Positions 24,771-36,900 of a stretch of 64,000 nucleotides of DNA are shown piece by piece. Below the pieces are notes generated by a model. It had not been told where the DNA came from. It saw only the letters and a list, made by a program, of their open reading frames with translations, and ran no database searches. Position 1 is the first letter of the stretch, and each line of letters starts with the position of its first letter. Source of the DNA: Gammaproteobacteria bacterium (GTDB lineage Bacteria > Pseudomonadota > Gammaproteobacteria > AKS1); NCBI GenBank assembly GCA_027006175.1, contig JALTKS010000056.1, positions 1 through 64,000 on the forward strand, in the 5' to 3' direction. Position numbers and translations under genes: made by a program.

Positions 24771-24880
24771 ATTACACCTTCCTGAATATAGCGTCCCTAA
24801 ATACAGATTAGGTCAATTTTGGTGATTTTACCTTAAATTCGGTATCCTTACGCCCTTTGATTATTGGCTGTAGAAATAGC

Positions 24881-27343
24881 ATGGAAAATACTCCTTACGA
24901 ACCAGAGCAAGTTGAACAGACGGCACGTGATTATTGGCAGGATAATGCCTGTTTTCGTGCGGTAGAAGATGCCAGCCGCGAGAAATTTTATTGTCTGTCG
25001 ATGTTTCCTTACCCCAGTGGTCGGTTACACATGGGACATGTGCGTAATTATACCATTGGCGATGTGATCAGTCGTTATCAGCGCATGCAGGGTAAAAATG
25101 TTATGCAACCAATGGGTTGGGATGCCTTTGGGCTGCCTGCCGAGAATGCCGCGATTAAGAATAATGTTGCGCCGGCCAAGTGGACCTATGAAAATATCGA
25201 TTACATGCGGGATCAACTTGGTCGATTAGGCTTTGCTTACGACTGGGATCGTGAGCTGGCAACCTGCCACCAGGATTACTATCGTTGGGAGCAATGGTTA
25301 TTCACCAGGTTGTATGAGAAAGGCCTGGTCTATAAAAAAACCGCACCAGTGAATTGGTGTCCGCATGATATGACGGTATTGGCGAATGAGCAGGTTATTG
25401 ATGGCTGCTGTTGGCGTTGCGATACGGCGGTTGAGCGTAAAGAAATTCCCCAGTACTTCATGAAGATAACCGCTTATGCTGATGAGTTATTAGCCGATCT
25501 CGATGAACTGGATGAATGGCCTGAGCAAGTGCGCACCATGCAGCGTAACTGGATTGGTCGTTCAGAGGGTGTCGAAGTTGTTTTTGAAGTTAATGGTCAG
25601 CCACTTAAAGTATTTACCACCCGCCCTGATACCTTGATGGGGGTTAGCTACGTAGCGGTGGCACCGGAACATCCTTTAGCCATTGATGCAGCAAAAAATA
25701 ATCCTGAACTCGCCCGCTTTATTGATGAATGTAAGGTCATGGAAACCTCGGAAGCTGCCATGGAAACCATGGAGAAGAAGGGCGTTGATACCGGCTTAAT
25801 CGCTACACACCCCATTAGTGGTAATGAAGTTCCTGTGTTTGCCGCGAACTTTGTGTTGATGGGGTATGGCGAAGGCGCAGTAATGGCAGTACCGGCACAT
25901 GACCAGCGTGATTATGATTTTGCGCATAAATACGGCTTACCGATTAAGCAGGTGATTAAGCCGGCAGACGGTAGTGATGTTGATTTGTCGGAAGCCGCTT
26001 ACACAGAGAAAGGTGTTTGTGTTGATTCCGGTGATTTTGATGGCATGGACTTTAAGGCTGCGTTTAAAGCGATTTCTAAACAGCTATCTTCTCAATCTAA
26101 GGGTGACGTCAAAGTGAACTTCCGCTTGCGAGATTGGGGTGTGTCTCGTCAGCGTTATTGGGGAGCACCGATCCCGATTATTAATTGTCCATCATGTGGC
26201 GAAGTTGCGGTGCCTGAAGATCAACTGCCGGTTGTCTTACCGACTGATATTGATTTCGATGGTGTGGGTTCACCGATTAAGAAAATGCCTGAATTTTATG
26301 AAACCACCTGCCCGAGTTGTGGCGGCAAGGCTGAGCGTGAAACCGATACCTTTGATACGTTCATGGAATCATCATGGTATTACGCCCGTTATGCCTGTAA
26401 AGATAATGACAAGGCGATGCTGGACGAACGTGCTGCTTATTGGCTGCCGGTTGACCAATATGTTGGTGGTATTGAACATGCAATCTTACATCTGCTTTAC
26501 GCTCGTTTTTACAATAAGTTGATGCGTGATGTGATCCCCGAGGTTGCCGGTCTGGATATTAAGTTACCCAATGAACCCTTCAAACGCTTGTTGACCCAGG
26601 GCATGGTATTGAAAGATGGCAGTAAAATGTCTAAATCGAAGGGAAATACGGTTGATCCACAAGCGTTGATTAAAAAATATGGCGCTGACACTGTGCGGTT
26701 GTTTACCATGTTTGCTGCGCCACCGGAGCAATCACTGGAATGGAATGATGATGCAGTTGAGGGGGCGTCGCGATTTTTGCGGCGTTTATGGAAATTAGCG
26801 ATAGAAGCACCACAAGCGATGGAAATGGATTGGTCCACAGCCGATGCCGACGTGCGCAAGCAACGCAGTGAGTTACATAGTCTGTTAGAACAGGCAAATC
26901 ATGATGTTAAAAAATATCAGTTTAATACCGTGGTTGCAGCGGGCATGAAAATGTTGAATCTGTTATCAGACTTGGAAAAAATGGATGCATCCGGTAAAGA
27001 GGCTCTTCAGGCGGAGGGTGTGGATATTGTATTGGGTCTATTGGCACCGATAGTGCCACATATTACGCATGCACTTTGGCAGCATCGTGGACATAAAGAA
27101 GCCATGATTGATGCAAGCTGGCCATCGGTTGATGCCGATGCATTGGTACGCGATACCTTGGAGCTGGTTGTTCAGGTAAATGGTAAATTACGCGCTAAAA
27201 TCAACGTGGCGGCTAACGCCGATAAAGACAGCATTGAAGAACAAGCACTTGCCGATGAACACGTGAAGCGGCACACCGAGGGCAAGACCGTACGTAAAGT
27301 CATTGTGGTGCCTGGTAGGCTGGTGAATATCGTTGTGTCGTGA
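24881..27343 (+). CDS. leuS: Leucyl-tRNA synthetase
   Basis: Charges tRNA-Leu. Class I signature [12 protein letters not shown] (HIGH type) near residue 40 and K-M-S-K-S-K-G-N near 585; the CP1 editing domain includes T-T-R-P-D-T-L-M-G and the tyrosine pocket [10 protein letters not shown]. 820 residues, slightly shorter than the 860 of E. coli but normal. ATG 24881 gives M-E-N-T-P-Y-E-P; the frame opens eight codons earlier with TTG only. Confidence 0.97.
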   Translation: MENTPYEPEQVEQTARDYWQDNACFRAVEDASREKFYCLSMFPYPSGRLHMGHVRNYTIGDVISRYQRMQGKNVMQPMGWDAFGLPAENAAIKNNVAPAKWTYENIDYMRDQLGRLGFAYDWDRELATCHQDYYRWEQWLFTRLYEKGLVYKKTAPVNWCPHDMTVLANEQVIDGCCWRCDTAVERKEIPQYFMKITAYADELLADLDELDEWPEQVRTMQRNWIGRSEGVEVVFEVNGQPLKVFTTRPDTLMGVSYVAVAPEHPLAIDAAKNNPELARFIDECKVMETSEAAMETMEKKGVDTGLIATHPISGNEVPVFAANFVLMGYGEGAVMAVPAHDQRDYDFAHKYGLPIKQVIKPADGSDVDLSEAAYTEKGVCVDSGDFDGMDFKAAFKAISKQLSSQSKGDVKVNFRLRDWGVSRQRYWGAPIPIINCPSCGEVAVPEDQLPVVLPTDIDFDGVGSPIKKMPEFYETTCPSCGGKAERETDTFDTFMESSWYYARYACKDNDKAMLDERAAYWLPVDQYVGGIEHAILHLLYARFYNKLMRDVIPEVAGLDIKLPNEPFKRLLTQGMVLKDGSKMSKSKGNTVDPQALIKKYGADTVRLFTMFAAPPEQSLEWNDDAVEGASRFLRRLWKLAIEAPQAMEMDWSTADADVRKQRSELHSLLEQANHDVKKYQFNTVVAAGMKMLNLLSDLEKMDASGKEALQAEGVDIVLGLLAPIVPHITHALWQHRGHKEAMIDASWPSVDADALVRDTLELVVQVNGKLRAKINVAANADKDSIEEQALADEHVKRHTEGKTVRKVIVVPGRLVNIVVS

Positions 27344-27368
27344 TAACTTGGCGGCAATGGGAGAGATT

Positions 27369-27866
27369 ATGAACGTTTTACGCTTATTAATGGTTTCAAC
27401 GCTATTGCTGCTTGCTGGCTGTGGGTTTCACTTGCGCGGTAATATTGATTTACCGGCAGAGCTGCAACGTATGTATATTGAGGGCACGTCCCGGTATTCC
27501 GGGCTTGGTTTAGAGCTTCGCCGTAGTTTACGCGCCAATGGGGTTGATGTTGTTGATAAAGCCAGTAACTCTCAAGTCGTGCTTAAAGTATCAGGTACAA
27601 ATTACCGAAAACGATTACTCTCTGTATCAGGTACATCCGGTAAAACAGCTGAATATGAACTGGTTTATTCACTGAGTGTTAGCTTGCAGGATCGTCAGGG
27701 CAAGGTTTTACTCGCACCTCAAACGCTGCGTCAATTACGCGATTACACTTACGATAGAGATAATGTGCTTGGTAAGGGCAACGAAGAAGCCCGTTTTCGC
27801 GTAGAAATGGAACGTGATTTAGCTCGCCAGATTTTACGTCGTCTACAATCCTATCGCCGTGGCTAA
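27369..27866 (+). CDS. lptE: LPS-assembly lipoprotein LptE
   Basis: Outer-membrane lipoprotein that plugs LptD and delivers LPS. The 165-residue protein starts with a lipoprotein signal peptide ending in L-L-A-G-C and continues G-F-H-L-R-G, the family hallmark. GGGAGAG lies six bases before ATG 27369; an earlier ATG lies inside the end of leuS. leuS, lptE, holA is the standard order. Confidence 0.94.
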   Translation: MNVLRLLMVSTLLLLAGCGFHLRGNIDLPAELQRMYIEGTSRYSGLGLELRRSLRANGVDVVDKASNSQVVLKVSGTNYRKRLLSVSGTSGKTAEYELVYSLSVSLQDRQGKVLLAPQTLRQLRDYTYDRDNVLGKGNEEARFRVEMERDLARQILRRLQSYRRG

Positions 27867-28937
27867 ATGAAGCTCGATGCAGGACAGTTAGATACGCATC
27901 TGCAAGGTGATTTAGCACCTGTTTATATTCTCAGCGGTGATGAAACCCTTTTGGTTCAGGAAGCGGCCGATGCTATTCGCCAGGCTGCGCAACAAAAAGG
28001 ATTTACGGAACGTCAGGTCATGCATGTTGACCGTAGCTTTGACTGGAATGCCCTTAACGATGCCGCCAATGCACTCTCTCTTTTTGCTGAACAACGCTTG
28101 ATTGAATTGCGCTTGCCCACCGGTAAACCGGGTGACGCAGGACGAAAAGCACTACAAGCATGGGCTGAACAGCCTCCTCAGGACACGGTATTACTGATTA
28201 TCACCGGTAAACTTGAGGCGAGTATTTCCAAAACCAAGTGGCATAAGTCCATGGATAAGCTGGGCAAAAATATTGTGATTTGGCCGTTGGATACAAATCG
28301 TTTGGTGGGCTGGATCAGTGCACGCATGCGAGCTAAAGGTTTGCAGCCAGAAGCAGCCGCAGTGGAATTACTCAGTCAGCGTATCGAAGGGAATCTCATG
28401 GCAGCAGCACAAGAAATTGAAAAGCTGCTGTTACTGCATGGTGAAGGGCCGATTACCCTTGATGACATTGATGATGCTGTAACGGACAATGCCCGCTTTG
28501 ATATCTATCGTTTGGTCGATACCGCCTTATCGGGTGATGCGGCCTATACGCATCGTATGCTGAACCGTTTGCATGATGAAGGTGTTGAACCGGTACTGGT
28601 ATTGTGGGTTTTATCGCGTGAAATTCGTTCTTTAGCCAAAATGGCGGGTGAAAGTGCATCATCCAATGGGCGACCTGATGCAGCAAAACTAGATCAGGTT
28701 TTAACCCAATATCGTGTTTGGCAGAAGCGTAAGGCATTGATTAAGAATGTTTTAATGAAATATGGCCCTCGCCGCTGGCAAGGTCTATTGATCGCTGCCG
28801 CACGCATTGACCGAGTAATTAAAGGCCAATCAACGGGCAATGTGTGGGATGAATTGTTACAATTATGCTTGGCTTTAGCGGGCTTGAATGCAGCCATGAC
28901 CATACAGCGTAGTACGGTACGTAGTCAGGCGATGTAA
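27867..28937 (+). CDS. holA: DNA polymerase III delta subunit
   Basis: Clamp-loader subunit that opens the beta clamp. 356 residues; begins M-K-L-D-A-G-Q-L and shows the N-terminal AAA-like fold with [14 protein letters not shown] and the [13 protein letters not shown] segment. ATG follows the lptE stop directly, indicating coupling. Confidence 0.93.
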   Translation: MKLDAGQLDTHLQGDLAPVYILSGDETLLVQEAADAIRQAAQQKGFTERQVMHVDRSFDWNALNDAANALSLFAEQRLIELRLPTGKPGDAGRKALQAWAEQPPQDTVLLIITGKLEASISKTKWHKSMDKLGKNIVIWPLDTNRLVGWISARMRAKGLQPEAAAVELLSQRIEGNLMAAAQEIEKLLLLHGEGPITLDDIDDAVTDNARFDIYRLVDTALSGDAAYTHRMLNRLHDEGVEPVLVLWVLSREIRSLAKMAGESASSNGRPDAAKLDQVLTQYRVWQKRKALIKNVLMKYGPRRWQGLLIAAARIDRVIKGQSTGNVWDELLQLCLALAGLNAAMTIQRSTVRSQAM

Positions 28938-28969
28938 AACAGGCTGTCGCCTGTGTGAGATACAAAATT

Positions 28970-30253
28970 ATGCAAACAAATTTAAAAACAACGCCAACAG
29001 ATATTACCGCCTATATGCGGGAATTGGGCATGCGTGCGCGACAATCTTCGCGTGAGATGGCGCGTGCAAATACCGGACAAAAGAATGCTGCATTAATGGC
29101 AATTGCAGATGCCTTATTAGCATCACGCGCAGAACTATTGTCTGCAAATGCTAAAGACATGGAAGCAGGCCGTAAAAATGGTCTTGATGCCGCATTACTT
29201 GATCGTCTTGAATTGAATGATGAGCGCATCGATGGCATGGCAGAAGGTTTGCGCCAGGTTGCCACACTGCCTGATCCCATTGGCGAAATTGAAGACATGA
29301 AATACATGCCAAGTGGCATTCAATTAGGCAAAATGCGAGTGCCTTTAGGTGTGATTGGCATTATTTATGAATCACGCCCTAATGTAACGGCGGACGCGGC
29401 TGCCTTATGCCTGAAGTCAGGTAATGCGGCAATATTACGTGGCGGCTCAGAAGCCTTTCATTCTAATCAAGCCATCGCAAGCTGTGTACGACAAGGGCTT
29501 GCCGAAGCCGGTTTGCCTGCAGAAGCGGTACAGGTAATTGAAATCACTGATCGAGCGGCGGTTGGTGAATTAATTACCATGAGTGAATATGTTGATGTGA
29601 TAGTGCCTCGTGGTGGTAAAGGACTGATTGAACGTATTACCGATGAAGCACGCGTGCCAGTGATTAAACATTTGCACGGTGTTTGTCATGTTTATATCGA
29701 TGACAAAGCGGATTTTGATAAAGCAGTCGCGGTGGCAATGAATGCCAAAACCCAACGCTATGGCACCTGTAATACCATGGAGACTTTATTGGTGGCAGAA
29801 GGGATCGCTGCGCAGATATTGCCTGTTTTGGCAGAGCAATATTTAGCCAAAGGTGTTGAGCTTCGTGGTTGTGAAAAAACCTGTGCCATCGTTGCAGAAG
29901 CGATTGCTGCAACCGATGCCGATTGGGACGAGGAATACCTTGCACCAATTTTATCAATTCGTGTTGTTACTGATATGGATGCCGCCATTGATCATATTCA
30001 CGCACATAGCTCGGGGCATACCGAAGCAATTATGAGTGAAGACATTACTCGCGCAAGACGTTTCATTAGTGAAGTGGATTCAAGTTCGGTCATGATTAAT
30101 GCGTCAACCCGTTTCGCTGATGGCTTTGAATATGGTTTGGGTGCCGAAATAGGTATCAGTACTGATAAAATTCATGCGCGTGGTCCAGTTGGTTTAGAAG
30201 GGCTAACATCGCAGAAATACATCGTGATTGGTGATGGTCATATTCGCGGTTGA
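28970..30253 (+). CDS. proA: Gamma-glutamyl phosphate reductase
   Basis: Second enzyme of proline synthesis, reducing gamma-glutamyl phosphate to the semialdehyde with NADPH. The 427-residue aldehyde-dehydrogenase-fold protein has the catalytic Cys in [10 protein letters not shown] and the [13 protein letters not shown] motif. Chosen start is ATG 28970; a GTG five codons earlier is possible. Its place between holA and nadD is common in gammaproteobacteria. Confidence 0.96.
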   Translation: MQTNLKTTPTDITAYMRELGMRARQSSREMARANTGQKNAALMAIADALLASRAELLSANAKDMEAGRKNGLDAALLDRLELNDERIDGMAEGLRQVATLPDPIGEIEDMKYMPSGIQLGKMRVPLGVIGIIYESRPNVTADAAALCLKSGNAAILRGGSEAFHSNQAIASCVRQGLAEAGLPAEAVQVIEITDRAAVGELITMSEYVDVIVPRGGKGLIERITDEARVPVIKHLHGVCHVYIDDKADFDKAVAVAMNAKTQRYGTCNTMETLLVAEGIAAQILPVLAEQYLAKGVELRGCEKTCAIVAEAIAATDADWDEEYLAPILSIRVVTDMDAAIDHIHAHSSGHTEAIMSEDITRARRFISEVDSSSVMINASTRFADGFEYGLGAEIGISTDKIHARGPVGLEGLTSQKYIVIGDGHIRG

Positions 30254-30271
30254 TGTAATGGCACTGATTTA

Positions 30272-30901
30272 ATGGCTTCAATAGGTATTCTGGGCGGCAG
30301 TTTTGATCCCGTTCATCTCGCGCATATTCAGGTTGCACTAACCGCTTTAAAATATCTTCCGCTCGATGAGGTTCGTTTAATGCCCTGTCAGCAATCACCA
30401 ACACGTTCGGCTCCACAGGCAAGCGCAGAACATCGTTTAGCTATGTTGAATTTAGTTGTGGTAGAACATAAAAATTTAACCGTTGATGATCGAGAATTGC
30501 ACAGGCAAGCACCGTCATACAGTGTTGATAGTTTACGGGAACTACGGAATGAGTATCCTGACGATGGCTTGTTTTTTATTGTTGGGGTTGATGCTTTTAA
30601 TGGCTTACTGGCATGGCATCAATGGAAAGAAATAATTGAGTTAGCACATATTGTCGTTGTAGGAAGAGTCGGTGAGCAAATCGTTAGTGATGGCGAGTTG
30701 GCGAAGCTACTGCTTGAACGTGGTTGTTCTGAAAAACCAGAAGAAACAGCAGGTGCTATTATTACAGGCTTAAATTGTGATTTACCGACATCATCAACCG
30801 CTGTCAGAGAGGCATTGGAAACAGGTGAACCGGTTAATACCTTGTTAGATAAATCAGTAAGCCATTACATACAGGAAAATAGGTTGTATCAATGTCATTA
30901 A
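30272..30901 (+). CDS. nadD: Nicotinate-mononucleotide adenylyltransferase
   Basis: Adenylates NaMN to NaAD in NAD synthesis. 209 residues with the nucleotidyltransferase motif G-G-S-F-D-P-V-H-L-A-H and the C-terminal S-S-T-A-V-R-E-A-L. Ends overlapping the start of rsfS by ten bases. Confidence 0.95.
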   Translation: MASIGILGGSFDPVHLAHIQVALTALKYLPLDEVRLMPCQQSPTRSAPQASAEHRLAMLNLVVVEHKNLTVDDRELHRQAPSYSVDSLRELRNEYPDDGLFFIVGVDAFNGLLAWHQWKEIIELAHIVVVGRVGEQIVSDGELAKLLLERGCSEKPEETAGAIITGLNCDLPTSSTAVREALETGEPVNTLLDKSVSHYIQENRLYQCH

Positions 30902-31248
30902 AAAGTGAAATGAGTCAGGTTGTTGTAGAAGCGCTGGAAGATGTGAAAGCGGTTGATATAAAAGTGCTTGATGTTGAGGGGATGAGTAATTTTACTGATT
31001 ACATGATTATTGCCAGTGGTTCTTCAACACGGCAGGTGAAGGCGCTTGCCAACAGTGTGGTTGTCGAAGCAAAAAAAGCAGGGATGACAGTGCTCGGGCA
31101 GGAAGGTGAGAACCCGGGTGAATGGATTCTTATCGATTTGGGTGATGTAGTCGTTCACATTATGGTGCCACAGGTTCGAGATTTTTATAATCTTGAAAAA
31201 CTCTGGAGCGTTGAAGGTCGCCCTGTTGATGATGGCAGTGAACAATAG
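30892..31248 (+). CDS. rsfS: Ribosomal silencing factor RsfS
   Basis: Binds ribosomal protein L14 and blocks subunit joining when nutrients are scarce. 118 residues with the DUF143 core F-T-D-Y-M-I-I-A-S-G-S-S-T-R-Q and W-I-L-I-D-L-G-D-V-V-V-H. Starts inside the end of nadD, followed by rlmH as usual. Confidence 0.95.
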   Translation: MSLKSEMSQVVVEALEDVKAVDIKVLDVEGMSNFTDYMIIASGSSTRQVKALANSVVVEAKKAGMTVLGQEGENPGEWILIDLGDVVVHIMVPQVRDFYNLEKLWSVEGRPVDDGSEQ

Positions 31249-31262
31249 GTTTATACGCGTTT

Positions 31263-31733
31263 ATGCATATCCATATTCTTGCGGTAGGGCAAAAAATGCC
31301 TGCTTGGGTAAGCAGTGGCTATGATGAATTTATTAAACGCTTACCCAAAGAATTTACCCCGATACTGAAAGAAATTCCTCCTGGTCGTCGCTCCAAGAAT
31401 AGTGATTTAAAAAGAGCTATAGCAGAAGAGTCCGTACGCATTTTGCAGGCAATTCCAAAAGATTGTACGGTTATTGCCCTGGATGAAAATGGTCGTTCGT
31501 GGACAACCAGAAAGCTTGCTGAACAAATGGAAGATTGGGCTGGTTCAGGCCGTGATGTGGCACTCATTATTGGTGGCGCAGATGGGCTTTCTAACGAAGT
31601 TAAACAAAGAGCAGACCTAAGTTGGTCGTTATCGGCGCTCACTTTACCCCATGCTCTGGTCAGAGTTGTGTTAGCTGAGCAGCTTTATCGAGCCTGGTCA
31701 CTGATGACCCATCATCCCTATCATCGAGATTAA
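31263..31733 (+). CDS. rlmH: 23S rRNA pseudouridine1915 N3-methyltransferase
   Basis: SPOUT-class methyltransferase modifying 23S rRNA on the 70S ribosome. 156 residues; the SAM-binding knot is seen as F/L-I-I-G-G-A-D-G-L and L-T-L-P-H-A-L-V-R-V-V-L-A-E-Q-L-Y-R-A-W. ATG 31263 gives the typical M-H-I-H-I-L-A-V-G-Q start. Confidence 0.96.
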   Translation: MHIHILAVGQKMPAWVSSGYDEFIKRLPKEFTPILKEIPPGRRSKNSDLKRAIAEESVRILQAIPKDCTVIALDENGRSWTTRKLAEQMEDWAGSGRDVALIIGGADGLSNEVKQRADLSWSLSALTLPHALVRVVLAEQLYRAWSLMTHHPYHRD

Positions 31734-31754
31734 GTATCCCCAAAACCGGACAGG

Positions 31755-32348
31755 ATGAATAATACCATGGTGAATCAGCATTTAATCTATCTTGCTTCAA
31801 AATCGCCGCGTCGCGCTGAATTGCTGGAACAAATTGGCATTAGTTTTACATTGCTTGAGGTTGATGTCCCCGAAGTACGTGAGGTGAATGAATCGGCAGA
31901 GGATTTTGTGCAACGCCTGGCATTGGACAAGGCGCGTGCCGGCTGGCAACGCAGTGATAAAAGCTGCCCCGTATTAGGCGCAGATACGATTGTCGTTCTT
32001 GGTGGTGACATATTAGGCAAACCGGCTTCACCAACGGATGCTGAAGCGATGTTATTGAGCTTGTCAGGCAAGCAGCACACGGTAATGACCGCAATCGCAA
32101 TGGTTAACGCTGAAAAGGAGAGAATTCGGCTAAATTGTAGTCAGGTATTGTTTCGAGAAATCAGTGAAACGGAGATAAAAAACTATGTTTCCAGTGGTGA
32201 ACCACTGGATAAAGCCGGTTCTTATGCTGTTCAAGGCAGGGCGGCCGTGTTTATTGAGCGATTAGAAGGCAGTTATAGTGGTGTAATGGGCTTGCCACTG
32301 TTCGAAACGGCTGATTTATTACGAGAATTTACGATTCAAGCCTCCTGA
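31755..32348 (+). CDS. maf: Maf nucleotide pyrophosphatase, YhdE type
   Basis: Hydrolyses dTTP/UTP and related nucleotides, a housekeeping function. 197 residues with L-A-S-K-S-P-R-R-A-E-L-L and V-L-G-A-D-T-I-V-V-L. Placement ahead of rng supports the YhdE rather than YceF subgroup. Start at 31755 or 31767 (M-V-N-Q-H-L-I-Y-L) cannot be decided; AGGA precedes both. Confidence 0.92.
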   Translation: MNNTMVNQHLIYLASKSPRRAELLEQIGISFTLLEVDVPEVREVNESAEDFVQRLALDKARAGWQRSDKSCPVLGADTIVVLGGDILGKPASPTDAEAMLLSLSGKQHTVMTAIAMVNAEKERIRLNCSQVLFREISETEIKNYVSSGEPLDKAGSYAVQGRAAVFIERLEGSYSGVMGLPLFETADLLREFTIQAS

Positions 32349-32408
32349 CCCCTCTCGTTATGATGCTATGATTAGGTAAGAAAATAATAAGGAATAGATA
32401 GGCAACAA

Positions 32409-33860
32409 ATGAGTAGTGAAATTCTGATTAATATCACCCCGAATGAGTCTCGTGTTGCTTTGGTCGAAAATGGGGTACTACAAGAAGTTTATATTGAACG
32501 TGCCGCGAAACGAGGGTTAGTCGGTAATGTTTACAAAGGCAAAGTGTCCCGTGTGTTACCGGGAATGCAAGCAGCTTTCATTGAAATAGGTCTTGAACGA
32601 GCCGCATTTTTGCATGCCTCTGACATACAGGTTGATGGTGAGAATAACAAAGTCGAGTCAATCAACAGTCTTGTCACAGAAGGGCAAGAGATTTGTGTTC
32701 AGGTTGTTAAAGATCCTCTTGGCACCAAAGGTGCGCGACTAACGACTCAGGTTTCTATTCCATCTCGCTTTCTGGTCTTCATGCCGGGAGTGCAACATAT
32801 TGGTATTTCCCAAAAAATAGAAGAGGAAGAAGAACGTAACCGCCTGCGCGCTAAACTTGAAGAGTTGGCAACGGGGGAATATGCCGGTGGCTATATTGTA
32901 CGAACTGCTGCAGAAGGGATTAGCAACGAAGAAATTCAGGCAGATGTAGAGTACCTGCATCGAATGTGGATGGCGATTGGTGAAAAGATGAAAACAGACA
33001 ATCCGTCTCATTTAATTCATGAAGACCTGCCTCTTGCCATGCGAATGATGCGTGATTTAGTTAGTCCGGAAATTGAAAAAATTCGTATTGATTCAAAAGA
33101 AACCTTTGATCGTGCTGCAAAATTTGCGCGTAAGTTTATTCCGGAAGTTGCTGAACGGATTGAATACTATCCAGGTGAGCGGCCTATCTTTGATCTGTTT
33201 TCAGTGGAAGATGAAATTCAGAAAGCATTAGGGAAACGCGCCAACCTTAAGTCAGGTGGATACTTGATTATTGACCAAACAGAAGCGATGACAACTATCG
33301 ATGTTAATACCGGTGGCTTTGTTGGGCATCGTAATCTGGATGAAACTATCTTTAAAACCAATCTTGAAGCAGCTGTTGCGATTGCCAGACAAGTTCGTTT
33401 ACGAAACCTGGGTGGCATTCTGATTATTGATTTTATCGACATGCAGGATGAAGAACATAAACGACAGGTACTCCGGGCATTAGAAAAGAATCTGGAACGC
33501 GATCATGCCAAGTGTCATATCAGTCAAGTATCTGCTTTAGGTTTGGTGGAAATGACACGCAAACGAACCAGAGAGTCATTGGAACATGTGCTGTGTGAAG
33601 ATTGTCCTACCTGTGATGGGCGCGGTTCGTTACGAACCGCTGAAACAGTTTGTTATGAGATTTTCCGCGAAATAATTCGTGAAGCTCGCCAGTATGATGC
33701 AGAAACCTTTTTGGTGCTCGCCTCGCAGGAAGTTGTTGACAGGTTATTGGAAGAAGAATCGACCAGTGTGGCCGAGCTTGAGGATTTTATTGGTAAACCC
33801 ATTAAACTGCAGGTTGAAAATTTATATAGCCAGGAAAATTATGATGTGGTGATGATGTAA
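32409..33860 (+). CDS. rng: Ribonuclease G
   Basis: Single-strand endoribonuclease for 16S 5' end maturation and mRNA decay. 483 residues: S1 domain about 38-128, catalytic DNase-I-like region with D-V-N-T-G-G-F-V-G and I-I-D-F-I-D-M, and the zinc-link C-P-T-C. No long unstructured tail as in RNase E, so it is RNase G. An AT-only palindrome (33877-33890) follows the stop. Confidence 0.95.
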   Translation: MSSEILINITPNESRVALVENGVLQEVYIERAAKRGLVGNVYKGKVSRVLPGMQAAFIEIGLERAAFLHASDIQVDGENNKVESINSLVTEGQEICVQVVKDPLGTKGARLTTQVSIPSRFLVFMPGVQHIGISQKIEEEEERNRLRAKLEELATGEYAGGYIVRTAAEGISNEEIQADVEYLHRMWMAIGEKMKTDNPSHLIHEDLPLAMRMMRDLVSPEIEKIRIDSKETFDRAAKFARKFIPEVAERIEYYPGERPIFDLFSVEDEIQKALGKRANLKSGGYLIIDQTEAMTTIDVNTGGFVGHRNLDETIFKTNLEAAVAIARQVRLRNLGGILIIDFIDMQDEEHKRQVLRALEKNLERDHAKCHISQVSALGLVEMTRKRTRESLEHVLCEDCPTCDGRGSLRTAETVCYEIFREIIREARQYDAETFLVLASQEVVDRLLEEESTSVAELEDFIGKPIKLQVENLYSQENYDVVMM

Positions 33861-33909
33861 ATCATTACCATGCTAGAAAATTTAAATTTTTTGAAGTGAG
33901 TCAGAATTC

Positions 33910-36900
33910 GTGACAGTTAGAAGAGCCATTCGATGTTTAACAGGTATGCTTTGGTACGGGTTTGCCAGCGTCGTTGTTTTGGCTGCGGTACTGTTAACAC
34001 TAGCGCGATTATTACTGCCGTTGGCAGAAGATTACCGCGCAGAAGCTGAACAGGGCTTGAGTGATTATGCCGGACAGCCTATCAAGGTTACCGGCTTAAA
34101 AGCCGAATGGAGTGGTTTCGAGCCACAATTACATTTTTCTGATGTGAGATTGTACGATAAGCAAGGCGATAAAATATTATTTCAATTTGAAGATGCTCGA
34201 ATGGGTATTGATATTATTGCTTCAATTCGAAATCGTGATTTTGTTCCATCAAGTTTTACAGTAAGTGGCATTGAGCTCTCCATTACTCGACATGCCGATG
34301 AAAGTTTCAGTGTTGATGGTTTATCGACTACAACAAGTGATGATAAAAACGGTTATTCCGAGCTGGTTTTAAAATGGTTATTGCGCCAACCAGATATTGG
34401 CATTGAATCAAGTAAGATTAATTGGACAGATATCCCGCTAAATGAAAAAAATATTGTCTTTGACCATGTCGATTTAAGATTAAAGAATGATGTAGACACC
34501 CACCAACTGACAGGACATGTTGTTTTACCTGAAAAGCTGGGTAAAGAAATTCACATTGCACTCGAAATGCAGGGCGAAGTGAAAGACTTGCCATCATGGC
34601 GTGGTGAGCTATATGTCAAAGCAAATAATTTGCAGATGCCATCATGGTGGCGAAAACCTCTGGTTGACGGTCTAAGCCTGACGAATGGGAATTCAAGTTT
34701 TGAGATGTGGGGCGTTTTACAAGACAAGCAGTTACAGTCTTTGGAAGGTAAAGTCTCTCTCTCTGATTTAGCCTTTAGCGGACCCCGTGCTAAAGAAATA
34801 AAACTTAAGTCAGTAAGTACGGGCGTTCTTTGGCAGCAAAACAGTAAAGAGTGGAGTCTCCATTTCAGTAAGTTACTTCCGGTGATGGAAGGTGGTGAAT
34901 GGCCGGTTTCCGAGCTTAGTTTGCGTTTCGAGAGATCAACGAAACGATTTGCTGCTGTTGCTGGCTATATGCAGCTGTCTGATGTGCTACCTGTTGCAGA
35001 TGCATTTCAATTACTGGAAGCTGAGAGTCTGCAAAAACTAACGTCTATTAAACCCCACGCAGTACTTAAGAATACATCAATACTTATTTCTCAAAATGAT
35101 TCACAGTGGCATATTGATGGCAGATTTTCAGATCTGAGGCTGCATACAGTTGATAGCATACCGGGTGTTAGCGGTTTGTCGGGTTCATTCGTAGTGAATA
35201 ACCAGCAAGGCAGTGTGCAGATAGACAGTAATAAAGTGGTTGTCGATACAGCAGGACTATTTCGTCAGCCGGTTAATTTATTAAAGTTAACCGGCAGTAT
35301 GCAATGGAAAAACAACGATATTGGCTGGAGTGTTGATAAAGCTGACTTCGATTTAATTAATGAAGATATAAGCCTGCGTGCAAGTTTAAATTTATTAGTC
35401 CCCAGAAAAGGCTCGCCCGTTATTGATTTGTTAGTCGATTTTAAAGATGTTGACGCAAGTCATGTAAATAAATATTTGCCAGTTAAATACCTTGAGCCAG
35501 AAACCACCGCATGGCTTGATAAATCGATCATTCAAGGTAAATCACCGGCAGGTAAATTTGTTTTACGTGGTCCTTTAGATAAATTTCCTTTTGACAATGG
35601 TGAAGGCAAGTTTGAAGTGCGTTTTGATGTTGTCGATGGAAAACTGGACTATGAGCCAGGCTGGCCGCCAATTAGTGAGATGCAAGGTGAAGTGGTTTTT
35701 AGTGGACGGAGCATGGATATTATTGGTAAGTCTGGTCGTATTTTAAATGCGGGTATTCATGAAGTAAAAGCGCATATCGAAGATATTGATTTGGATGATC
35801 CATTATTAGAAATGAAAGGTCATGTTGATGCGACAACCAGCGATCTTATTAAATACGTCGTTGCATCAAATTTAGCAGAAAACTATTCAGAACAATTACA
35901 ACAATTATCTGGTTCAGGTAAGGCGGCGATACATTTAGATATAAAACTTCCTACATCCAGTGGTAAAGGGCAAGTTAATGGTGATGCCGTTCTTAAAGAT
36001 GTAAGCGTAAGCAGGAAGGGCTATGATTTCAAGCTGGATAAAATAAACGGGAAAGTATTTGTTAGTAATGAGGGGCTTGAAGGGGAAGGAATCAGCGGTC
36101 GTATATTTAAAGAGCCAGTAAAAATAAAATTATCTCATAATGATGATGCGGCAACGGCATTATCTATAAAACTATTAGGTAACTTTGATCTGAATAAATT
36201 GATTAAAGATAATTTTAATAAAGAGTTACCTACTGTAAGCACCGGAAGTACAGAATGGCTTGCTGATTTATCATTTCGAGATCCTAATTCAAGTAGGCGT
36301 TCTTTAGTCTTAGAGCTAAGTTCTGAATTAAAAGGCGTATCGATTGATATCCCCGCACCTTTTGTAAAAGAGGCGAATGCTACTGTGCCAATTAAAGCAG
36401 TCAGCTTTTTCAAGGATGATGGTGATATACAGTTAGAAATTGACTATGGCGATGATGTAAGTACTGTTGTCGCACTAAAAAATAAAGACAGGAAGTTTGA
36501 ATATGATGGTGTTTCAATTGCCTTTGGTGATGAGCTTCCTGTTCCACCAGAAAATAAGCGGGTAACGATTGCGGGTCAGCTAGATGCACTGTCATTTGAT
36601 GAATGGATAGCATATGCGCAAAAATTTAACGCCATCAATAAAGAGAATAAAAAAACCTATGCACTTGAATGGCTTGAAGAAGTTAATCTGGAAGTTTCAG
36701 CATTGAGAGCAATGGGCTCTAACTTCAATGTTAAAAAATTGAGATTAACACGTGAGGAAGAAAGCTGGCACACATTTATTGAAGCTGATCGCGTTAAAGG
36801 GGAATTACATATCCCTTATGATGTTTCTACACAACCGGTAAAAGCCAATTTAGCCTTTCTTAAATTAGTTCGTTTGGAAGAAGATGACAGTCAATCTAAT